From a virus, in the IMG/VR virus record IMGVR_UViG_3300047557_002182, positions 1 through 30,772 of that record: a stretch of 30,772 nt of DNA, one strand, 5' to 3'. The notes beneath the pieces were generated by a model. The model searched no databases, was not told where the DNA came from, and saw only the letters and a list, made by a program, of their open reading frames with translations. Numbering within the stretch: position 1 is the first letter of the stretch; each line of letters begins with the position of its first letter. The position numbers and the translations under genes are program-made. Shown here in pieces: positions 8,002-14,900 of the stretch.

Positions 8002-8337
8002 TTAGTCAATCCATAAAGCTACATCATCCCATTCACCAGCATCAGCCCAGTTACCTGTTGCTAAAATCCAATTTGAAGGAGGTGTCGCACCAATGATGGC
8101 TTGAATCCAGTTACCATTTACCAATTGAGTTTTATTATAGTAAAAGGCTATTGCTTGAATCCAAGAACCATTTACTGGCTCAGTGATTCCTAAAGCTTTA
8201 GCAATTGCTTGTATCCAAGAGCCATTCACAGGCTGTGTTGCACCATAATCTTCAGCGATAGCTTGAATCCAAGAACCGTTTTTAGTTTCATAAACTCCTA
8301 AGCTATTGGCCCACTCTTGTAAGAATATAGTAGTCAT
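8002..8337 (-). CDS. tryptophan-repeat protein (NGSWIQAIA repeats), 111 aa
   Basis: Residues 20-82 contain four copies of NGSWIQAIA starting at residues 20, 38, 56 and 74, an exact 18-residue period; the linkers are of the type LGITEPV. A degenerate unit may precede them (W9). The tail, residues 89-111, has four more regularly spaced Trp. No enzyme motif is seen. The even period and hydrophobic Trp/Ile pattern suggest short helical hairpin repeats, perhaps a binding or tail-tip adaptor protein. It is the first gene after a late promoter whose +1 is its ATG. Function unknown. Confidence 0.75.
   Translation of the reverse strand: MTTIFLQEWANSLGVYETKNGSWIQAIAEDYGATQPVNGSWIQAIAKALGITEPVNGSWIQAIAFYYNKTQLVNGNWIQAIIGATPPSNWILATGNWADAGEWDDVALWID
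8092..8280 (-). repeat. 54-base tandem repeat coding for 18-aa Trp units
   Basis: Four copies of a 54-base unit, each starting with the codons for NGSWIQAIA (last copy NGNWIQAII). The core is well conserved and the linker varies, which suggests expansion by duplication followed by divergence. Confidence 0.8.
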
Positions 8338-8369
8338 ATTTATATTGTAATGTTTTTGAGTTTTGCTTC
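8338..8369 (-). promoter_or_regulatory. bipartite late promoter, copy 2
   Basis: Minus strand: GAAGCA (8369-8364), 14-base spacer, TACAATAT (8349-8342), with the ATG at 8337 exactly at the predicted +1. It would drive the Trp-repeat, fibre, portal, adaptor and neck genes down to 3017. Confidence 0.75.
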
Positions 8370-8370
8370 A

Positions 8371-9366
8371 TTATGGAATTGATAAAATCCTCATCGGTAA
8401 AAATCTCATATTATTTGAGTTACCACCAACAATGGTCAATCCACCTGCACCTTCAGGCATCACACTCGGAAAACTATTTGTTCCTATTGTAAAAGGATAT
8501 GCGGTACTAAAAGTTGTTCCAGTGTAAAATCCACTGAGTGCATTGAAAAAGTGTGTGTTTACTCCATTTTGTATTGTTGGTGAAGCAAAACCAAGATTCG
8601 GTCTTTGTGTTAAACAACCTTGAGCCCAAGATGTAACTGCACCAATTTGTGAAGCACTACCATATGAACCAATAAAATATGGAGTATTTGCTTGCAATTG
8701 AACTGGTGTAGATAATGGTTTAAACCATAAACCAGCACCAAGCCACTCTGTACTTGTTGGTGGATTTGCTGAAAAGGTTGCTGTGGTAATCAAATTATTC
8801 GGGTGATACATCAAGTTACTCAAATTGTTTGCAACTTGTGCAGATGCAAAACTTATACTTGCTGTTCTTGCATCATAAATTGCAGCAGCTACCGAAGCCG
8901 TGAAATTGTTTCCACCACCACCAAACATACCAATTGCATCTATCGTAATTGTTTGTTCCAATATGAAACCTGTCATAAACAATTGGTTATGAGTCGTGTT
9001 AAAAGTCAATGTTGTGGAAATCATATTATTGGTATTATTATGTGTGATAAAACCAGTGCCAATTGGCGAAGTTGAAGTTCTATAATTGAAGGTTTGTAAG
9101 CCACCGCTTCCAGAACCAGAAGTTCCGCTTGATCCTGTCTGTCCTGATGAACCTGAAGTTCCTGATGAACCTGAAGTTCCACTTGCACCACTTAATCCTG
9201 AAGTTCCTGACGAACCATTTTGTCCACTTGAACCACTTGTTCCACTTGAACCTGAAACTCCTGCAGAAGACGCCATATTTTCTAAATAAAGGAAATTGTC
9301 ATCGAGTTCTGTATAAGTTAAGGCTGAGCCTTTTACATTTCTTAAAGTTAAACTATATGTACTCAT
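8371..9366 (-). CDS. collagen-like tail fibre protein, 331 aa
   Basis: Residues 1-34 form an N-terminal segment (MSTYSLTLRNVKG, then LTYTELDDNFLYLEN) that is common at the base of phage fibres. Residues about 35-85 are Gly-X-Y triplets (GSS/GTS/GQN type). Residues about 90-331 form a beta-rich receptor-binding-like knob with a Gly-rich loop near residue 150. It follows the 849-aa fibre gene by 6 bases and shares its collagen-like stalk type. The knob has no enzymatic motif that I recognise, so a binding role is most likely. Confidence 0.75.
   Translation of the reverse strand: MSTYSLTLRNVKGSALTYTELDDNFLYLENMASSAGVSGSSGTSGSSGQNGSSGTSGLSGASGTSGSSGTSGSSGQTGSSGTSGSGSGGLQTFNYRTSTSPIGTGFITHNNTNNMISTTLTFNTTHNQLFMTGFILEQTITIDAIGMFGGGGNNFTASVAAAIYDARTASISFASAQVANNLSNLMYHPNNLITTATFSANPPTSTEWLGAGLWFKPLSTPVQLQANTPYFIGSYGSASQIGAVTSWAQGCLTQRPNLGFASPTIQNGVNTHFFNALSGFYTGTTFSTAYPFTIGTNSFPSVMPEGAGGLTIVGGNSNNMRFLPMRILSIP
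9110..9262 (-). repeat. collagen-like Gly-X-Y coding repeat
   Basis: A tandem repeat coding for GSSGTSG-type triplets in the 331-aa fibre, of the same base-level type as the other collagen-like tracts in the window. Confidence 0.8.
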
Positions 9367-9372
9367 ATTTTA

Positions 9373-11922
9373 TTATTGTTTTAGTAGTCTTCCAAACTTC
9401 TTTTTTAGTGTAATTGTGTTTGCTGATGTAGCGAATGCTAAACCAAAAACGTTATTATTAGAACTAAATTCTATAAAACCAATAAGTTCTCTATAAAATT
9501 CAGTTGCATTTGGACTTGTCATAGTTTGAGTTTCATCAGCATTACGCATTAACGAAGTTGTTACAGTAGTTGAGCCATCCCACCATTTACCATAGAAGTT
9601 TGAATCAGTGACGGTACCTGAATAAGTCAAACCGACAATCATACTGTCTGTATCACCATAAGACCAAGAGAAATAAAACTCATAAAGACCTGAGGCGAGT
9701 GAGAAAGTCATACCATTGATGGCTTGTCTTGTTCCAGTAGTTATTGTTTGATCAGCAGTATTTTTTTGAATGAATATTGCGGCGGCTGCTGAAGTTCCTG
9801 AAGAGCCACTTGTTCCAGCTGAGCCAGCAACACCTGATGTTCCAGAAGAACCCGCAAGTCCAGAAGTGCCACTTGAACCTGACGTTCCAGACGTTCCAGA
9901 TGATCCTGATTCACCCGATGAGCCTGAAGTTCCTGAAGAACCAGCAATTCCTGAGGTTCCTGATGAGCCTGAAGTTCCAGAAGAACCTGTCAAAATCATT
10001 GATTGTACTTGACCATAGTTGACTGCATCCAATGGATTTGAACCAGTCGCAACGCTTGTAATCTTTTGACTATTTAAGTCCAATCCATAATTTATACTCA
10101 TTGTGCCAGTCGATCTATCAATCTCCCAAACTTGTTTGACGCCACTAAATCCTGTTAACCCATAAACATTAAAACGAGTTTCAGTTGCTCCATTTTGGAT
10201 TGCTGATAAAATTGCGTTTGTTGATTCATCTCTAAAATTGATTGCGTTATCTGCTGGTTTTGCCAAAACACTGAAGCCAGCCGTTGTTCCGAAAAATCTT
10301 TCAACTCCATCGACACTGAAACACAATTCGCCGGGTTGAACCCACATACCACTCTGTGTTGCTGACTCATATTGATAACCAGGTGAACTTACGTTTCCTG
10401 CGGTCGCTCTGATTGGAGTTCTGACGACCATAAAATCTGTTCCAATAACCCATTTTAATTGACCCATTGCACTCGCTCTGATGTCATCACCTGCAAGATT
10501 TGTAAAAAATCCTGTTGAACCACCTAAAGAACCTGTAAAAGATAGTGAAGGTTGTGCAGCTGAGCCTGTAGCCAATATAATTGAATATGGTGAAGCTTGA
10601 TTACCAATCGCAAGTGTCTGTGATAGGTTTTGAGCCGCACCTGACGTTCCTGACGAGCCATCTTGACCAGATGTTCCTGATGAGCCTGAAGTTCCAGAAG
10701 AGCCAAAGCCTGACGTTCCTGATGAACCTGACGTGCCGTCTAAACCTGAAGTTCCTGAAGAACCGTTTATACCAGAGGTTCCTGAAGAACCGTTTATACC
10801 AGAAGTTCCTGACGAGCCATCAATTCCAGAAGTGCCAGACGAGCCTGTTAAACCACTTGAGCCTGAAGTTCCTGATGAGCCTGACGTGCCAGAACTACCT
10901 GAATCACCAGAAGAGCCTGAGGTACCCGATGAGCCATTCATTCCTGAAGTACCTGAGCTACCTGAAGTACCGTTCAAACCTGAAGTTCCCGAGCTACCTG
11001 AGACTCCTGATGTACCAGATGAGCCGCTGATACCTGAAGAGCCTGATGTTCCTGACGAGCCACCTGAAAAAGATACAGTGCCTGTAATCCACAATTTTTG
11101 TGTTGAATCCCATTTCAAAATTGAATCATTTGCAAGGGTATTCTTGTCGTATGCTTTTACGTCGTGAATCTCATCTAACTCGTAACCATTTTGTACTTTG
11201 ATATAAGCAATACCATTTCCTGCATTTGCTCTGACAACAAATCCCACATAAACAAGGTGGTTCGGTGCAGTTTGTTTTACTCGTGTAAAAGTTCCAGCCG
11301 TTGCACCTAAATAAAGTGTATCACCTTCTTGAAATGGTGAGCCCAAGTTTAATCCTGAGATGTATCCGTGGCTTGTAACGAATCCATTTTGTCCTGCTGA
11401 TATGTTTGTAGTCACGACGCCTAAAGTTCTCGCAGAAGTCGCGTCTGACAAGTTTGAAGCACGTTTTACTGATGGTCTATCACCTGAAGCTCCTGAAATA
11501 TAAACAACCTCACCTTTTTGAAGCGTTGTTGCTTCTGTGTTTCTTACATAAACAACTTCTTCTTGACCAACAAGTATATTGAAGCCATCGACATCGAGTT
11601 GTAAAGTTTGATAATCAACATTCCAACCTAAACCACCTTTAGTAAGTGCAGGTGTTGAAGCTGTTGAGAATAAAATCGAGCCACTAAGTCCTAAAATTTG
11701 ACCATTAAATGTTAAATTACTCTCAGCTTGAAAGTTACCGATAGAATCTGAGGTCAAAACTCGATTATCAGCATAATTATTGATGTAATTTCCGAAAACT
11801 TTCTTAGATTCATCAACATTTATACGCCAAGTTTGATCACCTTGAGCTATAGCAAACTCGCCAGTACCATTTACTGCGGTAGCTGAGATAGGATTTAGTT
11901 GTGATATTTTCTTTTTAGCCAT
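9373..11922 (-). CDS. large collagen-like tail fibre protein, 849 aa
   Basis: Order of parts: an N-terminal attachment region MAKKKISQLNPI (1-12) and beta domain to about residue 280, including a GEVVYISG segment; a first Gly-X-Y stalk at about 284-427; a middle beta domain with LDLNSQKITSVATGSNPLDA, a common fibre shaft motif, near 620-640; a second stalk at about 644-713; and a C-terminal knob to residue 849. The N-terminal domain probably fixes the fibre to the tail, and the knob probably contacts the host. The stalks are made of Ser/Thr-rich triplets with almost no Pro. The antisense strand of the stalks is also open, an effect of the repeat. Confidence 0.85.
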   Translation of the reverse strand: MAKKKISQLNPISATAVNGTGEFAIAQGDQTWRINVDESKKVFGNYINNYADNRVLTSDSIGNFQAESNLTFNGQILGLSGSILFSTASTPALTKGGLGWNVDYQTLQLDVDGFNILVGQEEVVYVRNTEATTLQKGEVVYISGASGDRPSVKRASNLSDATSARTLGVVTTNISAGQNGFVTSHGYISGLNLGSPFQEGDTLYLGATAGTFTRVKQTAPNHLVYVGFVVRANAGNGIAYIKVQNGYELDEIHDVKAYDKNTLANDSILKWDSTQKLWITGTVSFSGGSSGTSGSSGISGSSGTSGVSGSSGTSGLNGTSGSSGTSGMNGSSGTSGSSGDSGSSGTSGSSGTSGSSGLTGSSGTSGIDGSSGTSGINGSSGTSGINGSSGTSGLDGTSGSSGTSGFGSSGTSGSSGTSGQDGSSGTSGAAQNLSQTLAIGNQASPYSIILATGSAAQPSLSFTGSLGGSTGFFTNLAGDDIRASAMGQLKWVIGTDFMVVRTPIRATAGNVSSPGYQYESATQSGMWVQPGELCFSVDGVERFFGTTAGFSVLAKPADNAINFRDESTNAILSAIQNGATETRFNVYGLTGFSGVKQVWEIDRSTGTMSINYGLDLNSQKITSVATGSNPLDAVNYGQVQSMILTGSSGTSGSSGTSGIAGSSGTSGSSGESGSSGTSGTSGSSGTSGLAGSSGTSGVAGSAGTSGSSGTSAAAAIFIQKNTADQTITTGTRQAINGMTFSLASGLYEFYFSWSYGDTDSMIVGLTYSGTVTDSNFYGKWWDGSTTVTTSLMRNADETQTMTSPNATEFYRELIGFIEFSSNNNVFGLAFATSANTITLKKKFGRLLKQ
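9782..9990 (-). repeat. second collagen-like coding repeat of the 849-aa fibre
   Basis: Tandem triplets coding GSSGTSG-type units. Codon use alternates at the third position between copies, but the 9-base pattern is retained. Confidence 0.8.
10641..11070 (-). repeat. first and longest collagen-like coding repeat
   Basis: About 430 bases of Gly-X-Y coding repeats, the longest tract in the window. Length variation by slippage or recombination is expected here, and assemblies of such tracts from short reads may be collapsed. Confidence 0.8.
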
Positions 11923-11924
11923 TT

Positions 11925-12257
11925 TTAATATAATATTTGTATATTATCTTCTGTAATCAAGTATTCACCAGTTTCAGCAATCAAAGCTTGGTCGTTGAAT
12001 TCTGGATCGAAGACTTCATTTTCATAATTTGAGTCATAATCAAATCTTTGAACTTGAGTATATACATCGAAGATTTTGTTAAGAGGTAACTCATCAAAAT
12101 CAAAAGAGGAACCAGCAACATCAAAATCATCAAAGACATAATTTTTATTACCAAGTAAAACATACGAATCGGCGACATAATCTTCAAAAACATAGTCTTC
12201 ATCTACATTAAAAAAAAAAGTTTTGGTACTCACCATTATAAAAGACTGCTTTACCAT
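11925..12257 (-). CDS. acidic protein overlapping the previous gene in another frame
   Basis: This frame codes for a strongly acidic protein, rich in Asp, Tyr, Phe and Val with repeated YVFED / YVFDD / FDFDE units. It overlaps the 3' end of the 123-aa gene by 50 bases; a second possible start is the ATG at 12236. Both frames read FFF through the same run of ten T, so the two could form one 217-aa protein if one base of the run were absent or skipped. It ends 2 bases before the large fibre gene. Function unknown; a small tail or fibre-base protein by position. Confidence 0.55.
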   Translation of the reverse strand: MVKQSFIMVSTKTFFFNVDEDYVFEDYVADSYVLLGNKNYVFDDFDVAGSSFDFDELPLNKIFDVYTQVQRFDYDSNYENEVFDPEFNDQALIAETGEYLITEDNIQILY

Positions 12258-12579
12258 AGTCTAAGATGACATCGTTTGTTGATGCCGTCAGTCCGTAATC
12301 AGTTTTCTGATAGACTTTATAATTGTAAAAGCCGCCATATTCTAAGAGTATTTGAGGTATCGAAGCTGTAAGAGCTAAAGAAGCCGTTACACCTGAGATT
12401 TCATAAATATAGAATTGATTAAAGCGAGTATTTGTACTAAAATCTTGAGCAGTAAAGTAAAACTTCTCTAAACTTTGTACACTTTGTAATTCAAACAAAT
12501 AAATCGGGTTCTGAACCGTTACATTATCGTTGAATCTAAGAACTACTGAATTGGTTAAACCTTGATTTATAGTTATCAT
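12208..12579 (-). CDS. small tail-associated protein, 123 aa
   Basis: The beta-rich protein starts MITINQGLTNSVVL and has a WYSYEI-like region (GGFYNYKVYQ, about residues 83-92), then VILDYGKAVFYNGEY before the end. This resembles small proteins that precede fibre genes in Bacteroidota phages. The stop codon falls inside a run of ten T, so the C terminus is uncertain. It is the first gene of an operon: a terminator lies 47 bases upstream and a bipartite late promoter places +1 on its ATG. Confidence 0.65.
   Translation of the reverse strand: MITINQGLTNSVVLRFNDNVTVQNPIYLFELQSVQSLEKFYFTAQDFSTNTRFNQFYIYEISGVTASLALTASIPQILLEYGGFYNYKVYQKTDYGLTASTNDVILDYGKAVFYNGEYQNFFF
12210..12219 (-). other. T10 homopolymer at a gene junction (possible frameshift site)
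   Basis: Ten T on the minus strand span the end of the 123-aa frame and the overlapping 110-aa frame. A +1 shift (or a nine-base run) would join them into 217 residues. Slippage by polymerase or ribosome, a true mutation and a sequencing error are all possible. Confidence 0.5.
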
Positions 12580-12611
12580 ACTTATATTGTAAATTAAACG
12601 AGTATTGCTTC
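12580..12611 (-). promoter_or_regulatory. bipartite late promoter, copy 3
   Basis: Minus strand: GAAGCA (12611-12606), 14-base spacer, TACAATAT (12591-12584), ATG at 12579 exactly at the predicted +1. It lies immediately after a rho-independent terminator, so it must start a new transcript. Confidence 0.8.
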
Positions 12612-12616
12612 AGTAT

Positions 12617-12651
12617 AAAAAGAGAAAAGCCAACTCATAAGAGCTGGCTTT
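12617..12651 (-). terminator. rho-independent terminator after the tail-tube-like gene
   Basis: On the minus strand AAAGCCAGCTC (12651-12641) pairs with GAGTTGGCTTT (12636-12626) around a 4-base loop: 11 pairs including one G-U, followed by CTC and a run of five T (12621-12617). The wobble pair makes the stem perfect only in the minus-strand RNA, which gives its direction. Confidence 0.85.
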
Positions 12652-12678
12652 ATCTCACTATACAAAATATGCCGCGGT

Positions 12679-13197
12679 TTAAGGAAAGTTTGGTGCTATA
12701 ATTACACCTGACTGAACTTCATAAGCGAATTCAGTTTCTCTAGCCGTAAGAGTTACGGTCCAGATGTTGTCATCGCCTCTATCAGCACCGCTGTTCTGTT
12801 CGAGGTTTGTCAATCTGACACCAAGGTTTTTACCAGATAACCAGTATTGACCGTTAGCATCTTTATAGACTACAACAAGTTTTTTACCTCTCAATAAGTT
12901 GAAAGCATTACGCTTTACAGTTGAAAGTTGTTGGAAAACTAAAGTACCTACCTGTTCTACGATGTCAGCTGACAAAGTAGGTGTGTTTGTTTGAGCAAAC
13001 GAAGAAGTATCTTCTCTGAATTCAAACTGGTAGAAGATACCTGATTGAGTCATTGAGATAGCAGTTACTACACTTTGAGTAGATACGGTTACAGAACCTA
13101 CTTTATCATAATCAGCTATCCAGGCTTCGACTACACCTCCAAGATTTGGGCCACAAAAAGGACTCAAACCAGTATCTAAAGGATCACAATATGCCAT
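12679..13197 (-). CDS. probable major tail tube protein, 172 aa
   Basis: The N terminus has Cys, Pro and Gly in loops (YCDPLDTGLSPFCG), followed by beta strands alternating with a single helix, and ends in a strand with WTVTLTARETEFAYEV (about residues 145-160). Size and fold pattern fit the tail tube proteins of siphoviruses. The gene follows the capsid gene and is closed by a strong terminator. High expression with the capsid is implied by the shared transcript. A head decoration protein is the alternative. Confidence 0.5.
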   Translation of the reverse strand: MAYCDPLDTGLSPFCGPNLGGVVEAWIADYDKVGSVTVSTQSVVTAISMTQSGIFYQFEFREDTSSFAQTNTPTLSADIVEQVGTLVFQQLSTVKRNAFNLLRGKKLVVVYKDANGQYWLSGKNLGVRLTNLEQNSGADRGDDNIWTVTLTARETEFAYEVQSGVIIAPNFP

Positions 13198-13225
13198 GTT
13201 TAATTTTTAATTTTTTTTATCTATA

Positions 13226-13249
13226 GGCCGGCCTCTTTCGAGACCAGCC
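13226..13249 (-). other. GC-rich hairpin with GAAA loop between capsid and tail-tube genes
   Basis: In minus-strand RNA the stem GGCUGGUCUC (13249-13240) pairs fully with GAGGCCGGCC (13235-13226) around GAAA (13239-13236), a GNRA-type tetraloop: 10 pairs, two of them G-U. The complementary strand would have two A-C mismatches, so it acts in the minus-strand transcript. No T run follows, so it is not a classic terminator; an mRNA-stabilising or processing hairpin fits better. Confidence 0.75.
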
Positions 13250-13268
13250 ATTAAGATTGTGTTTTTGA

Positions 13269-14171
13269 TTATGAATAAAGAACTACTTCAGCACCGATAC
13301 CGTATGCAGGAGCGTATTTGAACTGCATCGCTAATCTTGCTTTTGGTTCAGCAGTAGTTTGAGTCATATCTACGATGATCAAACGCTGTTCGTCTGAACC
13401 TAAGTCATTCACGTTCCACAAGTTAGACAATGTGGTAGCGAACATCTGCTTACCAGAAAGACCTGGTGTTGCTTTCAATGTGTAACCATTGTACGCCAAC
13501 TCAGGCTTTTCACCAGCTTTGAAGTAAGGAATAGTTAAAGCACCGATTGCTTGACGGAATAAGAATTCAATCTCACGTGATACGTAAAGTACGAAATCAT
13601 CTTTTTCACGAACTACTGCAGGAACAGCAGCCAATACTCTTGCAACTTCACCTAATACGTTAGATACTGAAAGTGCTGAAGCAGTTGCTCCTACATCGAT
13701 TACAGTACCGTCGTCTTTAGCTTGGTTTACTAAACCACCTTCGCAAGAAGCAGTAGAACCCTGCCAAGTTTGATACTCAAGATCGTATCTTACTTGTTCT
13801 TTTACGTAGTTGATTAAGAAATCAGTCATTTCAGAAGGTGCCCACTCGCCATTTAATTGACCAGCGTTCATTCTTTCTGATAAGAAAGTAGCTTCGATGT
13901 CTTTTTTGCAAATCTCAAGATTTACATAGAAAGGACATACAGTAACTTCTTTTCTTGAAAGTGTTACAGAGCCAGTTGCTCCGAAATCACAGAATTCACC
14001 AGTCTTGGTGATACCTGCTAGTGATAATTGAGGTACTAAAACGTCATTCTTCACTGAAGAAAGGTTTTTCCAGTCGCTTCTTGAACTGAATTCAGCATCG
14101 ATAAGAGCTGCATAAAATTCAAAGGCACTTTTACCTTCAAAGGTTGAATTGTTTACAAATGAACTTGCCAT
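13269..14171 (-). CDS. major capsid protein
   Basis: The 300-aa protein has the order expected of an HK97-fold capsid protein. The N-terminal arm comes first, then a strand-rich part with CPFYVNLEICKKDIEATF (about residues 79-96). A spine-like helix follows (SEMTDFLINYVKEQVRYDLEYQTWQG, about 114-138). The A-domain has SREIEFLFRQAIG (about 199-212), and the C-terminal strands contain KARLAMQFKYAPAYGIGAEVV. It directly follows the protease/scaffold gene and precedes a tail-tube-like gene, the classic position. The codons look more even in G+C than in neighbours, fitting high expression. A strong RNA hairpin lies 20-43 bases after the stop. Confidence 0.85.
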   Translation of the reverse strand: MASSFVNNSTFEGKSAFEFYAALIDAEFSSRSDWKNLSSVKNDVLVPQLSLAGITKTGEFCDFGATGSVTLSRKEVTVCPFYVNLEICKKDIEATFLSERMNAGQLNGEWAPSEMTDFLINYVKEQVRYDLEYQTWQGSTASCEGGLVNQAKDDGTVIDVGATASALSVSNVLGEVARVLAAVPAVVREKDDFVLYVSREIEFLFRQAIGALTIPYFKAGEKPELAYNGYTLKATPGLSGKQMFATTLSNLWNVNDLGSDEQRLIIVDMTQTTAEPKARLAMQFKYAPAYGIGAEVVLYS

Positions 14172-14204
14172 TTTTTATAATTTTATTTTTTTTATTTTAA
14201 CGAA

Positions 14205-14900
14205 TTAAAATTTTGTGTTGTATTTTTTGATCAAATCGTAGTCAGCTCTTTTTTTACCAACTTCACTTTGAGCAACTTTTTTCAAAGAGTCTACAGTTTC
14301 AACAGACTTCAACTCTTTTTCTGCGATTACTTTTTCAAATTTAACTTCTAAAGCATCTACAGACTGCTTTACTTTACCCATTTCTTCTTCACCCATTAAA
14401 GCGTCGATTTTAAGGTTTAAGTTTTCAAGCATTCCTTTGAGAGCATCGAATTGTTCCATTAACATAGGATCAATTTCCATTTTCTCTTCTTTTTTACCAT
14501 CTCTCATCATTTCTTCATCTTCTTTCTTGTAATCGCCACCAAGTTCTACGTCCTTGATTTCTTTGATTTTAGAATCTTCAACAGTGATGATGGTTCCATC
14601 TTCAAGCTCATACTCTCCTGAGTCTACAGCTTGTTTCTGGTCGTTCTCCATAAAGTAAACTTCAACACCTACCGCCATTGATTCAGCGTCAGTGTTTAGA
14701 GTTCTACCGTCTTTTAAGTTAGCACTTACCATATTTATGTTTATTTTTTCTTGTTTCTCATCCCAATAAGCGTAGCATACGGCAGCTCTTTGTTCTTGTT
14801 CAGGAAATTCAGAGTTCATTTTTTCATCACCCATACAACGAGATATGAATTCTTCTTGTGATTCTGATGCACCTGGTTTAACTAAAGCTACTTCTGCCAT
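14205..14900 (-). CDS. possible internal-start scaffold protein (in frame within protease gene)
   Basis: An in-frame ATG (codon 306 of the 536-aa frame) is preceded by TTACAATATAGGTATG, nearly the same string as at the late-gene starts. Starting here gives a 231-aa acidic, Lys/Glu-rich, coiled-coil protein: a Gly-Ala-Ser-Glu-Ser / FISRCMGDEKM region, then DPMLMEQFDALKGMLENLNLK and later heptads. This matches the shape of scaffold proteins made from nested genes (lambda C/Nu3). The upstream GAAGCA half is absent (2 of 6 bases), so a separate transcript is not certain; a nested translation start is also possible. Confidence 0.4.
   Translation of the reverse strand: MAEVALVKPGASESQEEFISRCMGDEKMNSEFPEQEQRAAVCYAYWDEKQEKININMVSANLKDGRTLNTDAESMAVGVEVYFMENDQKQAVDSGEYELEDGTIITVEDSKIKEIKDVELGGDYKKEDEEMMRDGKKEEKMEIDPMLMEQFDALKGMLENLNLKIDALMGEEEMGKVKQSVDALEVKFEKVIAEKELKSVETVDSLKKVAQSEVGKKRADYDLIKKYNTKF

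Noticed and set aside
9782-11070. Regular short repeats as a CRISPR array
   Set aside because: They are in-frame Gly-X-Y codons without unique spacers of constant length.
9086-11167. Open frames on the + strand coding for Pro/Glu/Val repeats (PEVPEEP type)
   Set aside because: They lie antisense to the collagen-like tracts; the triplet repeat leaves the opposite strand open. No start context or neighbours support them.
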